From: an uncultured Bacilli bacterium
Lineage (GTDB): Bacteria > Bacillota_I > Bacilli_A > RF39 > UBA660
Reading direction: 5' to 3'
NCBI GenBank assembly: GCA_910577075.1
Contig: CAJTKV010000032.1
Coordinates: 1 to 22,084, forward strand
Length of the DNA stretch: 22,084 nt
In this document: positions 1 to 6,771 of the stretch, one piece after another
Layout: the number at the start of each line of letters is the position of its first letter
Numbering within the stretch: the stretch's first letter is position 1
The notes under the pieces: generated by a model
Databases searched by the model: none
Seen by the model: the letters and a program-made list of their open reading frames with translations, nothing else
Told to the model about the DNA's origin: nothing
Program-made: the position numbers and the translations under genes

Positions 1-2899
1 TCTTTTTATTTAACTTAATTGATTTAATTGGTGTTGGTTTCTTTACTGTTACTTTTATTGTATGAGTCTTTCCATTTGAAGTCTTAACAGTTATATTAGC
101 AGTTCCTGCTTTAATTCCTTTGACGTTTCCATTTTTATCTACTGTTGCAATTTTCTTGTTTGAACTTGTCCAAGTTAAAGTTTTACTTTGTGTTGTATTA
201 CTTGGATTAATAGTTGCTGTTAACTTACTTGTCTTATTAACTCCAAGACTTATATTGCCCTGATTTATTTTTACACTTGTTATTGCAACCACCTTTTTAG
301 TTGTAGATGGCTTAGTTGTTGTTGTTGGCTTCGTTGTTGTCGTCGTTGACTTCTTCGTTGTCGTTGCTGGTTTCTTCGTTGTCGTTGTCGTTGGTTTCTT
401 CGTTGTTGTAGTCGTTGGCTTGGTTGTTGGCTTCGTTGTTGGCTTTGTTGTTGGCTTGGTTGTTGGCTTTGTTGTTGGCTTTGTTGTTGGCTTTGTTGTT
501 GTAGTTGAAGTCCCAGACTTAATGCTTACATCGGTAGTCATTCTAAAGCTTAAACTTCCAACAGAAAAGTCCATGTATATTTGAGAATTTCCAGCAGTCT
601 TACCAACAATTTTACCATTATTATAACTAACATTGGTATTGCTAACACTTATGGAATGTTCCAAATTAATACTTACATTATAATTAACTGATGCCCCTAC
701 ATTCAAGTTTAATTGCTTAGGAACTGATAGTGAATAAATCCCTTTAGTTAAAGATGATGATGGTAAAACATTTAAATCATGTATGGCAGAATAACCACCA
801 ACTGATTTAATATTGGAATCCTTCAGTTCATAATAGACATCCTGAGGAACATTATATGCAGAGTCAGATATTGATTGTAAAGCAATTACTGTACCAACAT
901 TCGAATTTCCATTTACTGAACCAGTGACAAATACTCTTTTTATAATGGCGTTTTGATTAAATCCAATAAAACCACTAGCATTTTTGGGAGAAGATACTGC
1001 TGCATTGGAAGAACAATTCTCAATTGTTACATCATTATAGACGTTTCCTACAAATCCTCCTGTTGAAGAAAGAGAATTAAAGGATTCTACGTTTTTAACT
1101 TGTCCGCTTTTAATATGAACATTTCTTATAGTTGCACTAGATGCTACGGAAGTAAATCCTCCTAAATAATCACCATTTCCCGTTACTGTAATGTTTTCAA
1201 TAAATAAATTTTCGACAATAGAATTAGTCCCATAATCTCCTACACTAGCAAATAAACCATAGTTTGATTTTATATTGCGAACAGTTTTGTTATTGCCATT
1301 TAAATATCCTGTAAAATCAATTTTAGGATATTTAGTAATACTGCTAAAGTCCAAATCATTAGCTAACTTATAATATTTATTTTTTGTATCATTTTGCATT
1401 AAATATAAAAATGTTTTAACATCACTTATCACATATGGACTTTCTTTAGTTCCACTTCCTAAAACATTGGGAAACTCGATATTAAAAGTTATGCTGCTTT
1501 CTGTCTCTGAAGTAACTGTGATGATAATACCAGAATTACTTCCATCGGCATAGTAAATGCTTTCATTATCAAAACCCATATTAGTTAAATCAAACTTCTT
1601 ACCTAATTTAGGTCTTTTCATATTTAATGTTGCCTTTGTTAAGTCGCCCATTCCAGCTCCAAGTGCCGTTTCATTTGGTCTAAAGACATATAAATGATCA
1701 CTTTCACCATTCGTGGTCGTTCCTGTATTTCCATAAGTTTTATTATTTTCATTAACTCGATATACTATTATTCCACTTTCATCAGGTGTGTAAGTATCAT
1801 AGGTATTTTGTTTAGCATAGTATTCTATAACAAAATACTCTTTAGATGATTCATTAGTAACAACCTTTATGGCTCTTTTTTCGTTCTTATCTGTAAATGT
1901 TGGCTTATAAAGAGTAATGCCATTGGTGGTGTTTTTTACCACGGGAAGTGGACTATGCCAATTAGTCTTAGCATTATATTCACTGACATTATAAGCTAAG
2001 AAATTTTGAGGATTAGATCCAATGCTCAATCCCATAATGTCATAAAAACCTAAAGGTTTAGCTTGACTTCCATATCTATATAAATCCATGAAACCTAAGC
2101 TATGTCCAAACTCATGAATTATCGTACTATATGTTCCCCTATTTAAAGAAAAAAGCGATGCTGATTCAGTATAATCAGCAGCATACAGTAGTGTATATGA
2201 TACGATCTTTTTTCCTAAAATTGTTGATTTTATACCCGTATTAGACCTCATATGAGACCATAATAGATCATTCCAACTTATCGATGAAGGCAAGTTCTTT
2301 TGTCCTTCAACGACAAATGATATGGCATCAATTATTCCATCACTATCAGTATCTAATTCATTTGAATTAATACCCGTAATATTTTGAGAGACATATAATG
2401 ATGCATTGTTTACAAGTTCTTCTTCGCGCTTTCTTGCTTCATCTTGATTTTTATATCCAATAGTATTCTTATCACTATAACTTAAGTAATAGCCAATTGG
2501 ATGAGCATCTTCATAAGAAGTGACTTTTCCATTAACCTTAGGAAGAATCTCCGTAGTTATGGAAAGAGCACCATAAGACTGTCTTTCATAATAAGTTTTA
2601 AAAGAAGGAACACTAATAATTCCATTAACTGTATTCATTTCAAATGTATCACTATTATATATTTTTAGAGCATTATTAACACTTGTTACATCATCTAAAT
2701 GATTGTCAACATTTAAATCACTATCTTTAAATTTGATAAATATAGATAAGTTTTTAATCTGCTTTTGATTGGCAGTATTATTACTTGCATAGGCATTAGA
2801 ATAATTTTCAATAGATAAACTTTCATTGCTCTTATTTACTCCTGTAAAGGTAATTAAAAATAGAAAACTTATAAGTAATATCTTATAATACTTTTTCAT
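1..2899 (-). CDS. Secreted M6-type (immune inhibitor A-like) zinc metalloprotease with Ser/Thr/Pro-type linker and Big_2 domain, 3' end outside window
   Basis: The frame is open for 966 codons and leaves the window at base 1. The ATG at 2899 follows AGGAGAG at 6-nt spacing. Residues 1-38 form a signal peptide (MKK, hydrophobic core about 6-19, likely cleavage after AYA at about 38). The zincin motif HEFGHSLGFMDLY starts at residue 262 (H262, E263, H266, with D272 as a possible third ligand), and FYDIMG at about 285-290 supplies the Met-turn. An Asp-rich DTDSDG stretch lies upstream, as in M6 peptidases. Residues about 560-650 carry GLUG-like GGF.G...IENC repeats. A Thr/Pro/Lys linker (about 797-868) is followed by a Big_2 Ig-like domain (about 868-950) and the start of another. 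The family hydrolyses extracellular proteins. I infer a secreted or wall-associated multidomain protease; any C-terminal anchor is not visible. Confidence 0.88.
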   Translation of the reverse strand, partial: MKKYYKILLISFLFLITFTGVNKSNESLSIENYSNAYASNNTANQKQIKNLSIFIKFKDSDLNVDNHLDDVTSVNNALKIYNSDTFEMNTVNGIISVPSFKTYYERQSYGALSITTEILPKVNGKVTSYEDAHPIGYYLSYSDKNTIGYKNQDEARKREEELVNNASLYVSQNITGINSNELDTDSDGIIDAISFVVEGQKNLPSSISWNDLLWSHMRSNTGIKSTILGKKIVSYTLLYAADYTESASLFSLNRGTYSTIIHEFGHSLGFMDLYRYGSQAKPLGFYDIMGLSIGSNPQNFLAYNVSEYNAKTNWHSPLPVVKNTTNGITLYKPTFTDKNEKRAIKVVTNESSKEYFVIEYYAKQNTYDTYTPDESGIIVYRVNENNKTYGNTGTTTNGESDHLYVFRPNETALGAGMGDLTKATLNMKRPKLGKKFDLTNMGFDNESIYYADGSNSGIIITVTSETESSITFNIEFPNVLGSGTKESPYVISDVKTFLYLMQNDTKNKYYKLANDLDFSSITKYPKIDFTGYLNGNNKTVRNIKSNYGLFASVGDYGTNSIVENLFIENITVTGNGDYLGGFTSVASSATIRNVHIKSGQVKNVESFNSLSSTGGFVGNVYNDVTIENCSSNAAVSSPKNASGFIGFNQNAIIKRVFVTGSVNGNSNVGTVIALQSISDSAYNVPQDVYYELKDSNIKSVGGYSAIHDLNVLPSSSLTKGIYSLSVPKQLNLNVGASVNYNVSINLEHSISVSNTNVSYNNGKIVGKTAGNSQIYMDFSVGSLSFRMTTDVSIKSGTSTTTTKPTTKPTTKPTTKPTTKPTTKPTTKPTTTTTKKPTTTTTKKPATTTKKSTTTTTKPTTTTKPSTTKKVVAITSVKINQGNISLGVNKTSKLTATINPSNTTQSKTLTWTSSNKKIATVDKNGNVKGIKAGTANITVKTSNGKTHTIKVTVKKPTPIKSIKLNKK
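415..498 (-). repeat. 12-bp tandem repeat encoding Lys-Pro-Thr-Thr
   Basis: Seven consecutive 12-bp units of ttggct(t/c)(t/g)gttg type encode KPTT repeats in the linker of the protease. Imperfect TTTTKK-type repeats continue to about base 300. Such stretches form extended spacers between catalytic and surface domains, and their unit number can change by slippage without loss of frame. Confidence 0.85.
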
Positions 2900-2951
2900 A
2901 AATATCTCTCCTATCATTAAATCTATATGATGTCAAACATTTTATGATTAT

Positions 2952-2980
2952 AGATTAACATGACATATTAATTTAGTCAA
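2952..2980 (-). promoter_or_regulatory. SigA-like promoter of the protease gene
   Basis: TTGACT at 2975-2980 and TAATCT at 2952-2957 are separated by exactly 17 bp, about 53 bp upstream of the protease ATG. The -10 is weak at one position. Confidence 0.45.
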
Positions 2981-3008
2981 TGGATTTAAGCGTAACATTA
3001 ATTACATG

Positions 3009-3033
3009 AAAAAAGAGATTAGAAATAATCTCT
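3009..3033 (-). terminator. Intrinsic terminator after the ugd remnant
   Basis: An 8-bp perfect stem AGAGATTA/TAATCTCT (3014-3021 with 3026-3033, 4-nt loop) is followed on the minus strand by a T-run. Its stem is identical to those at 4871-4890 and 6607-6626. Confidence 0.7.
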
Positions 3034-3234
3034 CATATAAAACTTATCTTCAATAGACTTCATATTATCATCTAATAAATTGACGATTACCACATCAGAC
3101 ATATCGGCAAATTCACCAAAATTTTCAATGACTTCACACACATCAAATACATCTATACTAAATGCTGGTTCATGAATAACAAACTTAACTTCATTATTTT
3201 TTAAATTTATATTTTGTAGGATTTGAAGGCTCAA
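3019..3234 (-). pseudogene. ugd: 3' remnant of a UDP-glucose 6-dehydrogenase gene (copy 1)
   Basis: The frame reads an Ugd-like C terminus: an (I)HEP motif, then EVIENFGEFADMSDVVIVN, DDNMKS and a closing DK.Y.RD.F element. Ugd proteins end in a similar SDVI.ANR..D....DKVYTRD.F pattern. Only about 55-60 residues of Ugd-like sequence remain, with no catalytic or NAD-binding part. The open frame extends to 3234, but its first 14 codons overlap the end of the neighbouring regulator gene, and no Shine-Dalgarno stands before its ATG. Bases 3043-3128 match 6651-6736 closely. Relative to that copy, this one lacks about 18 bp near the stop. I infer a non-functional fragment; a translated 71-residue peptide is not excluded. 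Confidence 0.6.
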
Positions 3235-4639
3235 TTATATTACATTCTAAAAGCAAAGATATTAAGTCTGATGCTCTAGTTTTCTTTATATTAAGTAATT
3301 CTTCAATGCTCTCTCTCTTAAACTCATATTCATACTTAAAATTTTTAAAAATCTTCTGAATTTGATCAAACGTGGTCTTTTTATAATTGTTTGGCAAATT
3401 TTTATAAAGTTTTAAAACAAAATAATCTTCATCGCTTACATAATTTCCGTTCATAACCGGTCTTTTTTCTTCGCTAACCGGTCTTTTTTTTATGTAACTT
3501 CTATTTGGAAAAACAACTTTAAAGAATGAATTGTCTGAACTAAAAGATGGTTTAACTTCCAAATCATTATATGATTCATATATTCTTGTGAGCCCACTAC
3601 CTCTTCTCTCCATTAAATGAAGTCTATTAAAAATATCAGAAATAATTCTATTTCGTCTCATAGAAGAAATCTTCGTAATATCCAAATCTTGGATGAGACT
3701 TCCATCAATCATTCCACCAGGAGAAGTTATCTCTACTCGATTATCAAACATATCAATATGAATTTCAGACCCAGCAATCTGATAGTCTCTATGAATTATT
3801 GCATTTACTATTGCCTCACGAATTGCAATTACCGGATAATCTGCCACCTCAATTCTTTTCATACCATCTATTTCCCATCCATATTTCGAATTATTTTTTA
3901 TAAATATTTCAGCATTTTCTAATAAAGAAATAATACTGCCTGTATATTCTTTATCATCAAGAGCATCACCATCTATAGATCCTTTCACTAATCCAATCCA
4001 CCTTGTACAAAAAATTCTAGATTGGCGTATCAAACCCTGATCACATAATAATAAGCCCGCATTTGTAACTTTATTATCCTTAGTAGTTAATTCTAAAGAT
4101 AGATAATCCTTGTTCTTATTTAACTCTTTTCCTGTTTCTCTCTTTAAAGAAGCATTCAATAGAGTAAAACTAACGTCAGTTATATCACATTTGCTTGGCA
4201 ACTCATCATACGTAGTATTCTGTCCTTTTAAAATTAAGTTATCTAAGATATGCTTAGGAGCTGGAATAGATTGATTACCAGATCTTATATAAGCTTCTTT
4301 TCTCCCATCGGCATCGTAATAATAAGGTGTTCTAGGACCATCTCCTACCTTTATTTCAATAAAATCTTTATTGTTTTCTTTAAAAGAATTTAACTCATAT
4401 CTTGGTAGAGGTGTTATTCTAGAGTTAATTAATTCTGATAATTTTTCCGTGTTCATAATAACATTCCCTAAACCAACAGGTGCTTTATCATAATCTCTTA
4501 CTCCAAACAATAATACACCTCCACTAGTATTAGCAAAAGCTGATACAGATTTTAGCCAACTTTTAGGATGATTTAATTCTATATTTTCTTTAAAATCTAT
4601 ATTTGTATCTTCAACAGCACTATAATCAGCCAATTTCAT
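3194..4639 (-). CDS. Schlafen AlbA_2-domain ATP-binding transcriptional regulator
   Basis: This 481-residue protein has the COG2865-type layout. An N-terminal AlbA_2 (Schlafen/divergent AAA_4) domain spans about residues 10-120 (E.....FKE, FANTSGGVLLFGV, YIRSGN). A HATPase_c_4-like domain spans about 245-380 (REAIVNAIIHRDY, ITSPGG, RRNRIISDIF, RRGSGLTRI). A winged-helix-like tail spans about 410-481. The ATG at 4639 is chosen because AAGGAG lies 5 nt before it; an upstream TTG would overlap that site. Between the ATPase and the tail is a repeated linker KKRPVSEEKRPV, encoded by a 21-bp direct repeat. Members of the family are usually treated as DNA-binding regulators, with function poorly defined. 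It follows a toxin-antitoxin operon behind a terminator, so it is probably transcribed separately. Confidence 0.8.
   Translation of the reverse strand: MKLADYSAVEDTNIDFKENIELNHPKSWLKSVSAFANTSGGVLLFGVRDYDKAPVGLGNVIMNTEKLSELINSRITPLPRYELNSFKENNKDFIEIKVGDGPRTPYYYDADGRKEAYIRSGNQSIPAPKHILDNLILKGQNTTYDELPSKCDITDVSFTLLNASLKRETGKELNKNKDYLSLELTTKDNKVTNAGLLLCDQGLIRQSRIFCTRWIGLVKGSIDGDALDDKEYTGSIISLLENAEIFIKNNSKYGWEIDGMKRIEVADYPVIAIREAIVNAIIHRDYQIAGSEIHIDMFDNRVEITSPGGMIDGSLIQDLDITKISSMRRNRIISDIFNRLHLMERRGSGLTRIYESYNDLEVKPSFSSDNSFFKVVFPNRSYIKKRPVSEEKRPVMNGNYVSDEDYFVLKLYKNLPNNYKKTTFDQIQKIFKNFKYEYEFKRESIEELLNIKKTRASDLISLLLECNIIEPSNPTKYKFKK
3454..3489 (-). repeat. Intragenic 21-bp-spaced direct repeat (TAACCGGTC core)
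   Basis: The 15-nt sequence taaccggtctttttt occurs at 3454-3468 and again at 3475-3489, encoding KRPV twice. A 13/15 match stands at 4711-4725 in the upstream region of the same gene. Confidence 0.75.
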
Positions 4640-4710
4640 TTTATCTCCTTCTTTCAATTAACACAAATTCTTTCATTTACCACTTACAATACCACAAATT
4701 TTTTTACTCG

Positions 4711-4766
4711 TAACCGGACATTTTTAATATTATTTCATGAAAAGTCCGCTTATAAGCGAACTTTTC
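4711..4766 (-). promoter_or_regulatory. Possible operator region: repeat copy plus 28-bp palindrome
   Basis: Between the terminator at 4867 and the regulator ATG at 4639 lie a TAACCGGAC copy (4711-4719) and a near-perfect palindrome (4739-4766, 14-bp arms, one mismatch) centred on TTATAA. Each palindrome arm contains TAAGCG(A/G)AC followed by TTTTC, resembling the TAACCGG(A/T)C repeats. A weak -35/-10 pair (TTACGA, 16 bp, TATTGT) lies just downstream. I infer a binding site for the regulator itself. The palindrome could instead be a second terminator. Confidence 0.4.
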
Positions 4767-4866
4767 TCACATCTTATTACATCTCTCATAATATATATTA
4801 ACAAAAAGAATATAAATTACTCTTTATTTCAATCTTACATAACATAATTTTTTATCATATCAATAT

Positions 4867-4890
4867 AAAAAGAGATTATTACTAATCTCT
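4867..4890 (-). terminator. Intrinsic terminator of the toxin-antitoxin operon
   Basis: The stem AGAGATTA/TAATCTCT (4871-4878 with 4883-4890) has a 4-nt loop and a short T-run, 3 bp after the antitoxin stop codon. Confidence 0.75.
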
Positions 4891-4892
4891 TT

Positions 4893-5636
4893 CTAAATCT
4901 CTTCATTGATGTGATACTTTAATATCATTTCATCTTCGATTAATTTATATTGTTCCTTACCTGCGCCACTATGACTCCATGGGGAATCTTCTTTATGCGT
5001 TAATGCAACTAATTCATTTGCACTCATATTTCCGTATTTATCGATGGTTTCATCAATGCTTGCTAACATTTCAATTCCATTTTCAGCAACTAAAATTCTA
5101 CTCCTAATAGGAAAATAAATGTTTTCATTTGAATACTTACTCTTATTATCTTCTCTTAATTCGCCTTTTGTTTTTTTGTATCTATCATATAACCCTTTGA
5201 CAATAGGACCTTTTTCATAGGCATAGATTGTATCAACAAATAACTTTTTATTAGTTTTACATAGATAATCAGCATAACAAAAATAAGTTAATTTTTGTAT
5301 TTTTAAATGAGTACAACTAACTCTTGACAATATATACTTAGCAACGTCTAATCCATTTAAGTTACGATCTAAATTTATTAAATCTGCAAACTCTTCTTTA
5401 GTAGAAATCAAAGAGACGTTGGCAAAGTATTTGTCATATTTTTTTACTGAAGCAAAATCAACTGATTCAGTTGGAATTACATGAATTGATATAGAATTCA
5501 TTATGCAATTTTCTTTTAAATACTCATGTGTATCATTTACTTTTATTTCATCTATTTTATCTTCACTGGATATATCAAGTGCAATTCTTTTACCAGTCTT
5601 ATAAGAACTTCCTAAAAATATATAATGTATAGCCAT
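4893..5636 (-). CDS. Panacea-domain (SocA/DUF4065-type) antitoxin
   Basis: This 247-residue protein has a C-terminal Panacea domain at about residues 97-220: GLDVAKYIL, LKIQKLTYFCYADYL, AYEKGPIVKGLYDRYK, and a closing ALTHKEDSPW. Residues 1-95 form an extra N-terminal domain that I do not recognise. Panacea proteins are known promiscuous antitoxins that neutralise unrelated toxins, including toxSAS enzymes, by direct contact. The gene begins 2 bp after the toxin stop; its Shine-Dalgarno (AAGGAGG) lies inside the toxin's last codons, so translation is probably coupled. The N-terminal region may give partner specificity (inference). A terminator follows directly. Confidence 0.8.
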   Translation of the reverse strand: MAIHYIFLGSSYKTGKRIALDISSEDKIDEIKVNDTHEYLKENCIMNSISIHVIPTESVDFASVKKYDKYFANVSLISTKEEFADLINLDRNLNGLDVAKYILSRVSCTHLKIQKLTYFCYADYLCKTNKKLFVDTIYAYEKGPIVKGLYDRYKKTKGELREDNKSKYSNENIYFPIRSRILVAENGIEMLASIDETIDKYGNMSANELVALTHKEDSPWSHSGAGKEQYKLIEDEMILKYHINEEI

Positions 5637-5638
5637 GA

Positions 5639-6106
5639 TTATCCCTCCTTTTCAACTTCATTTTCCCAAGTAACATATTCTTGTTTATATTTATAATGAG
5701 AACTTAGATTTTTCTTCTCATCCTTCTTATTCCATATTTGTAATTCCCACTGAAAACTTTTATTATCTCCAGTAATAAAATATGCATGCACAGCAACATA
5801 TTCATCTTTATCAGCTGATATAACTCTAATATTTTGAAAATTACTCTTCAAAAAATTAATAACTTCATCATGTGTATAAAATTCATTTAAGACAATTCTA
5901 AATCCCATTATGTCATTTACACATTTTTTTAATGGAACTTCTCCAAACTGATGCTTACTTGCCATATATCTTTTAAATTTATCTTGAACTGAATTATTTT
6001 GTTTAACTCTGCTTGTAACCTTACAAGATAGATTTAATTTCTGTATTTCAAATTGTAAATCATTCATATTATTTAGAAAGTCCATATAACTATAAATATA
6101 ATTCAT
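5639..6106 (-). CDS. toxSAS: RelA/SpoT-fold small alarmone synthetase-type toxin
   Basis: The product has 155 residues from the ATG at 6106, matching single-domain SYNTH proteins without hydrolase or regulatory domains. Motifs in order are a Lys/Arg-rich KFKRYMASK (43-51), DIMGFR (65-70), the G-loop-like EYVAVH (102-107), WELQIW (120-125) and a basic HYKYKQ segment (137-142). Enzymes of this fold transfer pyrophosphate from ATP. Toxic members make alarmones or pyrophosphorylate the tRNA 3' CCA end and stop translation; which activity applies here cannot be read from sequence. It directly precedes a Panacea antitoxin, a known pairing. The start is uncertain: the ATG has only GGTGATG upstream, and the frame stays open to 6184 below an in-frame TAA. 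Confidence 0.8.
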   Translation of the reverse strand: MNYIYSYMDFLNNMNDLQFEIQKLNLSCKVTSRVKQNNSVQDKFKRYMASKHQFGEVPLKKCVNDIMGFRIVLNEFYTHDEVINFLKSNFQNIRVISADKDEYVAVHAYFITGDNKSFQWELQIWNKKDEKKNLSSHYKYKQEYVTWENEVEKEG

Positions 6107-6184
6107 TATATTCACATCACCAAATATATGACACACCTTTTGCCTGCCATCATATAAATTATTCTCATTATTTAAAGCTTGCCA

Positions 6185-6247
6185 TTATTTACTCTTTTGA
6201 ATATGCTTCTCAAATAAGAATCGCATTAATGTAAATAAATCTTCCAT
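6185..6247 (-). CDS. 20-codon leader ORF in frame with the toxSAS gene
   Basis: The peptide MEDLFTLMRFLFEKHIQKSK starts at an ATG preceded by TTTAGGAG, the best ribosome site in the toxin operon leader, and follows an extended -10. It stops at TAA (6185-6187). The next 17 codons, and then the toxin, lie in the same frame with no further stop. It is either an upstream regulatory ORF or the true N terminus of the toxin cut off by a nonsense mutation. Confidence 0.4.
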   Translation of the reverse strand: MEDLFTLMRFLFEKHIQKSK

Positions 6248-6296
6248 AATATTATGCTCCTAAAGAATACAACTAATGATAAAAACTTCTAATATC

Positions 6297-6305
6297 ATTT
6301 TATCA
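6297..6305 (-). promoter_or_regulatory. Extended -10 promoter of the toxin-antitoxin operon
   Basis: TGATAAAAT (an extended -10 of the TGnTAnnnT type) lies 50 bp upstream of the leader ORF. No clear -35 is seen. Confidence 0.45.
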
Positions 6306-6602
6306 TATTATTTTTAACTGATATAAATTTATAATTTATCATATGTAAATCTTTGACACTTAATTATCTAATCTATCTCTTATAAATATATATTACCAAT
6401 AATAGTTCAAATTACTCTTTTCTTTCTAACACTCTTTTTTATTTAACTTCATATAAATATCTCCAATTTATAAATGATTATTATATATAAATCTTTAACA
6501 AAAGTCTATATTAATTGAGTATTCAGCGTGTTTTTATTTCTTATTTTTTTACAAAAATTAATTTTGTTTTATTTTTGTATTATTGTATTTTTAAATAAAC
6601 AT
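6306..6602. other. AT-rich intergenic stretch without a supported gene
   Basis: The region is almost entirely A/T. On the minus strand it holds a TATAAT (6480-6485), then GGAGAT before an ATG at 6452 that opens only eight codons (stop at 6426-6428). This could be the start of a lost gene, but it is too short to call. Confidence 0.5.
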
Positions 6603-6626
6603 AAAAAGAGATTATTTCTAATCTCT
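6603..6626 (-). terminator. Intrinsic terminator ending the polysaccharide operon
   Basis: The stem AGAGATTA/TAATCTCT (6607-6614 with 6619-6626, 4-nt loop) is followed by TTTTT on the minus strand. The stop codon of the ugd remnant lies inside it, so it was probably the ugd terminator. Confidence 0.8.
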
Positions 6627-6737
6627 CGTAAACACATCTCTTGTATATATCTTATCTTCAATAGACTTCATATTATCATCTAATCTATTGGCGATTACCA
6701 CATCAGACATACTTGCAAATTCATCAAAATTCTCAAA
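6618..6737 (-). pseudogene. ugd: 3' remnant of UDP-glucose 6-dehydrogenase (copy 2)
   Basis: Thirty-nine codons read LFENFDEFASMSDVVIANR, then LDDNMKSIEDK and YTRDVFTRD before TAG. This is a canonical Ugd C terminus. An in-frame stop lies just upstream (about 6747), and nothing of the NAD-binding or catalytic domains remains. It sits 35 bp after the last gene of the polysaccharide operon, where an intact ugd making UDP-glucuronate would be expected. Its DNA matches copy 1 at 3043-3128 over about 85 bp. Confidence 0.75.
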
Positions 6738-6771
6738 TAAAATATATTAATGCTTTATATTATTCAAACAC

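Noticed and set aside
415..498. CRISPR-like array
   Set aside because: The 12-bp units have no spacers and encode KPTT in a protein linker. No CRISPR array or cas gene is present.
3617..3922. 101-codon plus-strand frame inside the AlbA_2 regulator gene
   Set aside because: It is antisense to conserved ATPase motifs, with low-complexity Ile/Asn/Ser content and no ribosome site. The other plus-strand frames at 7261, 10460, 15625, 16180, 16614, 18387 and 20047 show the same pattern.
6426..6452. Eight-codon ORF with GGAGAT upstream
   Set aside because: It is too short to support. The ribosome-site match could arise by chance in this A/T-rich stretch.
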